From Ruminococcus flavefaciens (GTDB lineage: Bacteria; Bacillota; Clostridia; Oscillospirales; Ruminococcaceae), in contig CADBAC010000084.1 of assembly GCA_902792495.1 (NCBI GenBank), positions 1-5,946 of the forward strand: a stretch of 5,946 nt of DNA, read 5' to 3'. Positions 5,140 through 5,946 of the stretch are shown here, piece after piece. Numbering within the stretch: the first letter of the stretch is position 1; each line of letters begins with the position of its first letter. The notes beneath the pieces are model-generated. The model made no database searches. It worked only from the letters and a program-made list of their open reading frames with translations, and was not told where the DNA came from. A program made the translations under genes and the position numbers.

Positions 5140-5646
5140 ATGAAAATGATAAGGGTAAAAGGGAATTACACAATAAGTGCAGTGAATATGGCAATGATTC
5201 CTTCGGCAGTAGTAGTATTACTGATAGGAAGTACAGTTTTCGGAGGAAGATTACTTATACCGATATGTGCGGTATTCTGTATACTGATGTTAGCATACCT
5301 GATAATATGGATAGCAACGTCGATAATTCCGATGGAAGTGCGTTTTGACAAAGAATGGCTGATGACAAAACAGATGATGTTCACCAAGGATGTCAGAATG
5401 GAAGATATCAGCAGAGTGCAGTATTATATACGGAAAGAAAGCACTGAAGGCAATACATACTATTATCTGATACTTGAGATAGATTACAAAGGCGGCAAGA
5501 TGAAACTACAGGAAGTTATATCAAAGAATGAGATAGAATACTGCAAACAGTGCAATGCGTTCAAAGAACTGTTTGTATTGTATCGCTTTTTTGAAGAAGA
5601 ATATCCGGAAAAGGCGAAAGGATACTGGAGGTACTGCGGTTTCTGA
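5140..5646 (+). CDS. two-segment membrane protein with PH-like domain
   Basis: A 168-residue protein. A short basic N-terminus (MKMIRVKGNY) is followed by two membrane segments at about 16-34 and 38-63. A soluble region then begins MEVRFDKEWLMTKQMMF (65-81). The strand-rich part VRFDKEWLMTKQ, VRMEDISRVQYYIRKE, YYYLILEIDYKGGKMKLQ, ending in a helix (KQCNAFKELFVLYRFFEEE, 136-154), has the order of bacterial PH-like domains, which often sit after two membrane helices. I infer this from layout, not from a diagnostic residue. The start at 5140 has a weak ribosome site (GGCGGTGA, 5123-5130) inside the end of the previous gene, so translation may be coupled to it. ATA is used often for isoleucine, more than in argF. 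The final cysteine-containing end YWRYCGF has no assigned role. Confidence 0.8.
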   Translation: MKMIRVKGNYTISAVNMAMIPSAVVVLLIGSTVFGGRLLIPICAVFCILMLAYLIIWIATSIIPMEVRFDKEWLMTKQMMFTKDVRMEDISRVQYYIRKESTEGNTYYYLILEIDYKGGKMKLQEVISKNEIEYCKQCNAFKELFVLYRFFEEEYPEKAKGYWRYCGF

Positions 5647-5678
5647 TATATGAAAGAATATATAATGACATAATGTAT

Positions 5679-5709
5679 AAAAAGCGGCGAATATAACAGT
5701 CGCTTTTTT
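5679..5709 (+). terminator. terminator of DUF3592-like operon
   Basis: AAAAAGCGGC at 5679-5688 pairs with GTCGCTTTTT at 5699-5708, with one G-T pair, around a 10-base loop; six T's (5704-5709) end the structure. The G+C part is short, so strength is moderate. The A-run before the stem would also give a T-run on the - strand. Confidence 0.75.
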
Positions 5710-5711
5710 AG

Positions 5712-5740
5712 TTGACAAAGGCGAAAAAAGGTGTTATAAT
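5712..5740 (+). promoter_or_regulatory. consensus promoter P1
   Basis: TTGACA at 5712-5717 and TATAAT at 5735-5740 with a 17-base spacer match the SigA consensus at every position. Transcription should start near 5747, in the sequence AAAGCTG. It lies 2 bases after the preceding terminator. Confidence 0.88.
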
Positions 5741-5776
5741 AATAAAGCTGTCGGACGAGAGCGCAACCGGTAAGCC

Positions 5777-5789
5777 TGCTGGCGCAGCA
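5777..5789 (+). other. short hairpin in P1 leader
   Basis: TGCTG at 5777-5781 pairs with CAGCA at 5785-5789 around the loop GCG. A purine-rich stretch and five T's (5798-5802) follow at some distance. The T-run is separated from the stem by 8 bases, so it is a poor terminator. It may be part of a leader structure. Confidence 0.35.
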
Positions 5790-5832
5790 CGGGAGGGTTT
5801 TTGGAGAAGGCGGTAAAAATATCACGAAAAAG

Positions 5833-5851
5833 TTCAAAAAGAAATTTTGAA
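5833..5851. repeat. A-rich inverted repeat ahead of P2
   Basis: TTCAAAA at 5833-5839 and TTTTGAA at 5845-5851 are perfect inverted copies around AGAAA. They end 7 bases before the P2 -35 element. The A/T-rich position is where an UP element, bound by the RNA polymerase alpha subunit, would lie. Confidence 0.5.
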
Positions 5852-5858
5852 AAAGCAC

Positions 5859-5887
5859 TTGACAAGATCGAGTGAAAGTGATATAAT
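5859..5887 (+). promoter_or_regulatory. consensus promoter P2
   Basis: TTGACA at 5859-5864 and TATAAT at 5882-5887 are again 17 bases apart and fully match the consensus. As in P1, the -35 is followed by A, the -10 is preceded by GTGA or GTGT, and the start region reads ATTAAAGCTG. The two promoters are evidently related copies. Confidence 0.88.
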
Positions 5888-5894
5888 ATTAAAG

Positions 5895-5910
5895 CTGCTC
5901 TACGGAGCGG
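5895..5910 (+). other. hairpin with UACG tetraloop at P2 transcript start
   Basis: CTGCTC at 5895-5900 pairs with GAGCGG at 5905-5910 (one G-T pair) around TACG. In RNA this is C(UACG)G, a member of the very stable UNCG tetraloop class. It lies at the 5' end of the P2 transcript, where it could protect the RNA or shape the leader. P1 has a weaker counterpart at 5747-5762. Confidence 0.55.
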
Positions 5911-5921
5911 AGGTCACTGAA

Positions 5922-5942
5922 AAAGTTTTTTGAAAAAACTTT
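5922..5942. repeat. A/T-rich palindrome at right edge
   Basis: AAAGTTTTTT at 5922-5931 and AAAAAACTTT at 5933-5942 are perfect inverted copies with a single G between. It resembles the A-rich inverted repeat before P2 and may be the start of a third promoter module that continues outside the window. Confidence 0.5.
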
Positions 5943-5946
5943 GAGA

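Larger units (their letters stand above)
5647..5946 (+). other. gene-free control region, probably ahead of a stable-RNA operon
   Basis: No convincing reading frame is seen in these 300 bases on either strand. They hold a terminator, two consensus promoters 147 bases apart, A-rich inverted repeats and short hairpins. Tandem TTGACA-17-TATAAT promoters with A-rich upstream stretches and leaders beginning AAAGCTG are typical of Firmicute rRNA operons. A 16S rRNA gene is therefore expected beyond the right edge. No rRNA or tRNA sequence is itself present, so this remains inference; tRNA genes or another strongly expressed unit are alternatives. Confidence 0.6.

Noticed and set aside
5484..5858. 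Open frame on the - strand across the terminator and P1
   Set aside because: It covers the end of a gene, a terminator and a perfect promoter, is low in complexity, and has no ribosome site or motif.

Overview
The window looks like chromosome of an anaerobic Gram-positive Firmicute of the Ruminococcus / Oscillospiraceae type. The signs are strong AGGAGG ribosome sites, TTGACA-17-TATAAT promoters, a clostridial style of arginine cluster, and a closing stretch that resembles the tandem promoters in front of rRNA operons. The taxonomic call is inference from gene content and style, not from a database match. No wholly new system is evident. The points worth a second look are the join near 857-895, the small regulated membrane-protein cassette at 4010-4680, and the repeated promoter modules at the right end.

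Left block (1 to about 880). This holds the 3' part of a von Willebrand factor A (VWA) protein gene on the + strand. Converging on it, with overlapping stop codons, is the 3' part of a gene for a winged-helix-like protein on the - strand. Both are cut off: the first by the window edge, the second near 860-915. At that point the sequence changes without a gap into the last third of acetylglutamate kinase (argB). The left block does not fit the arginine genes, so this is either a rearrangement or an assembly chimera.

Arginine block (about 857 to 4010). The argB fragment is followed by a 244-base leader with alternative base-pairing and a good promoter. Then come argD (acetylornithine aminotransferase), a gene for a protein of possible Tubby/LURP-one-like fold, and argF (ornithine carbamoyltransferase), all on the + strand. 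ArgB phosphorylates N-acetylglutamate, ArgD makes N-acetylornithine, and ArgF converts ornithine to citrulline. A hairpin just after argF can stop transcription from both sides.

Regulated cassette (4010 to 4681). A small XRE-family regulator on the - strand faces a 78-residue, two-membrane-segment protein on the + strand. Between them lies a strong promoter bracketed by two near-identical 20-base operator-like repeats. The membrane gene is about 26% G+C, far below the arginine genes, which suggests acquisition by transfer.

Right block (4684 to 5946). A promoter placed directly after a terminator drives two genes 4 bases apart, for a DUF3592-like membrane protein and a two-segment membrane protein with a PH-like tail. 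After their terminator come 300 bases without a gene. These hold two consensus promoters with matching start regions and A-rich inverted repeats, and probably form the upstream control region of an rRNA or other stable-RNA operon lying beyond the right edge.
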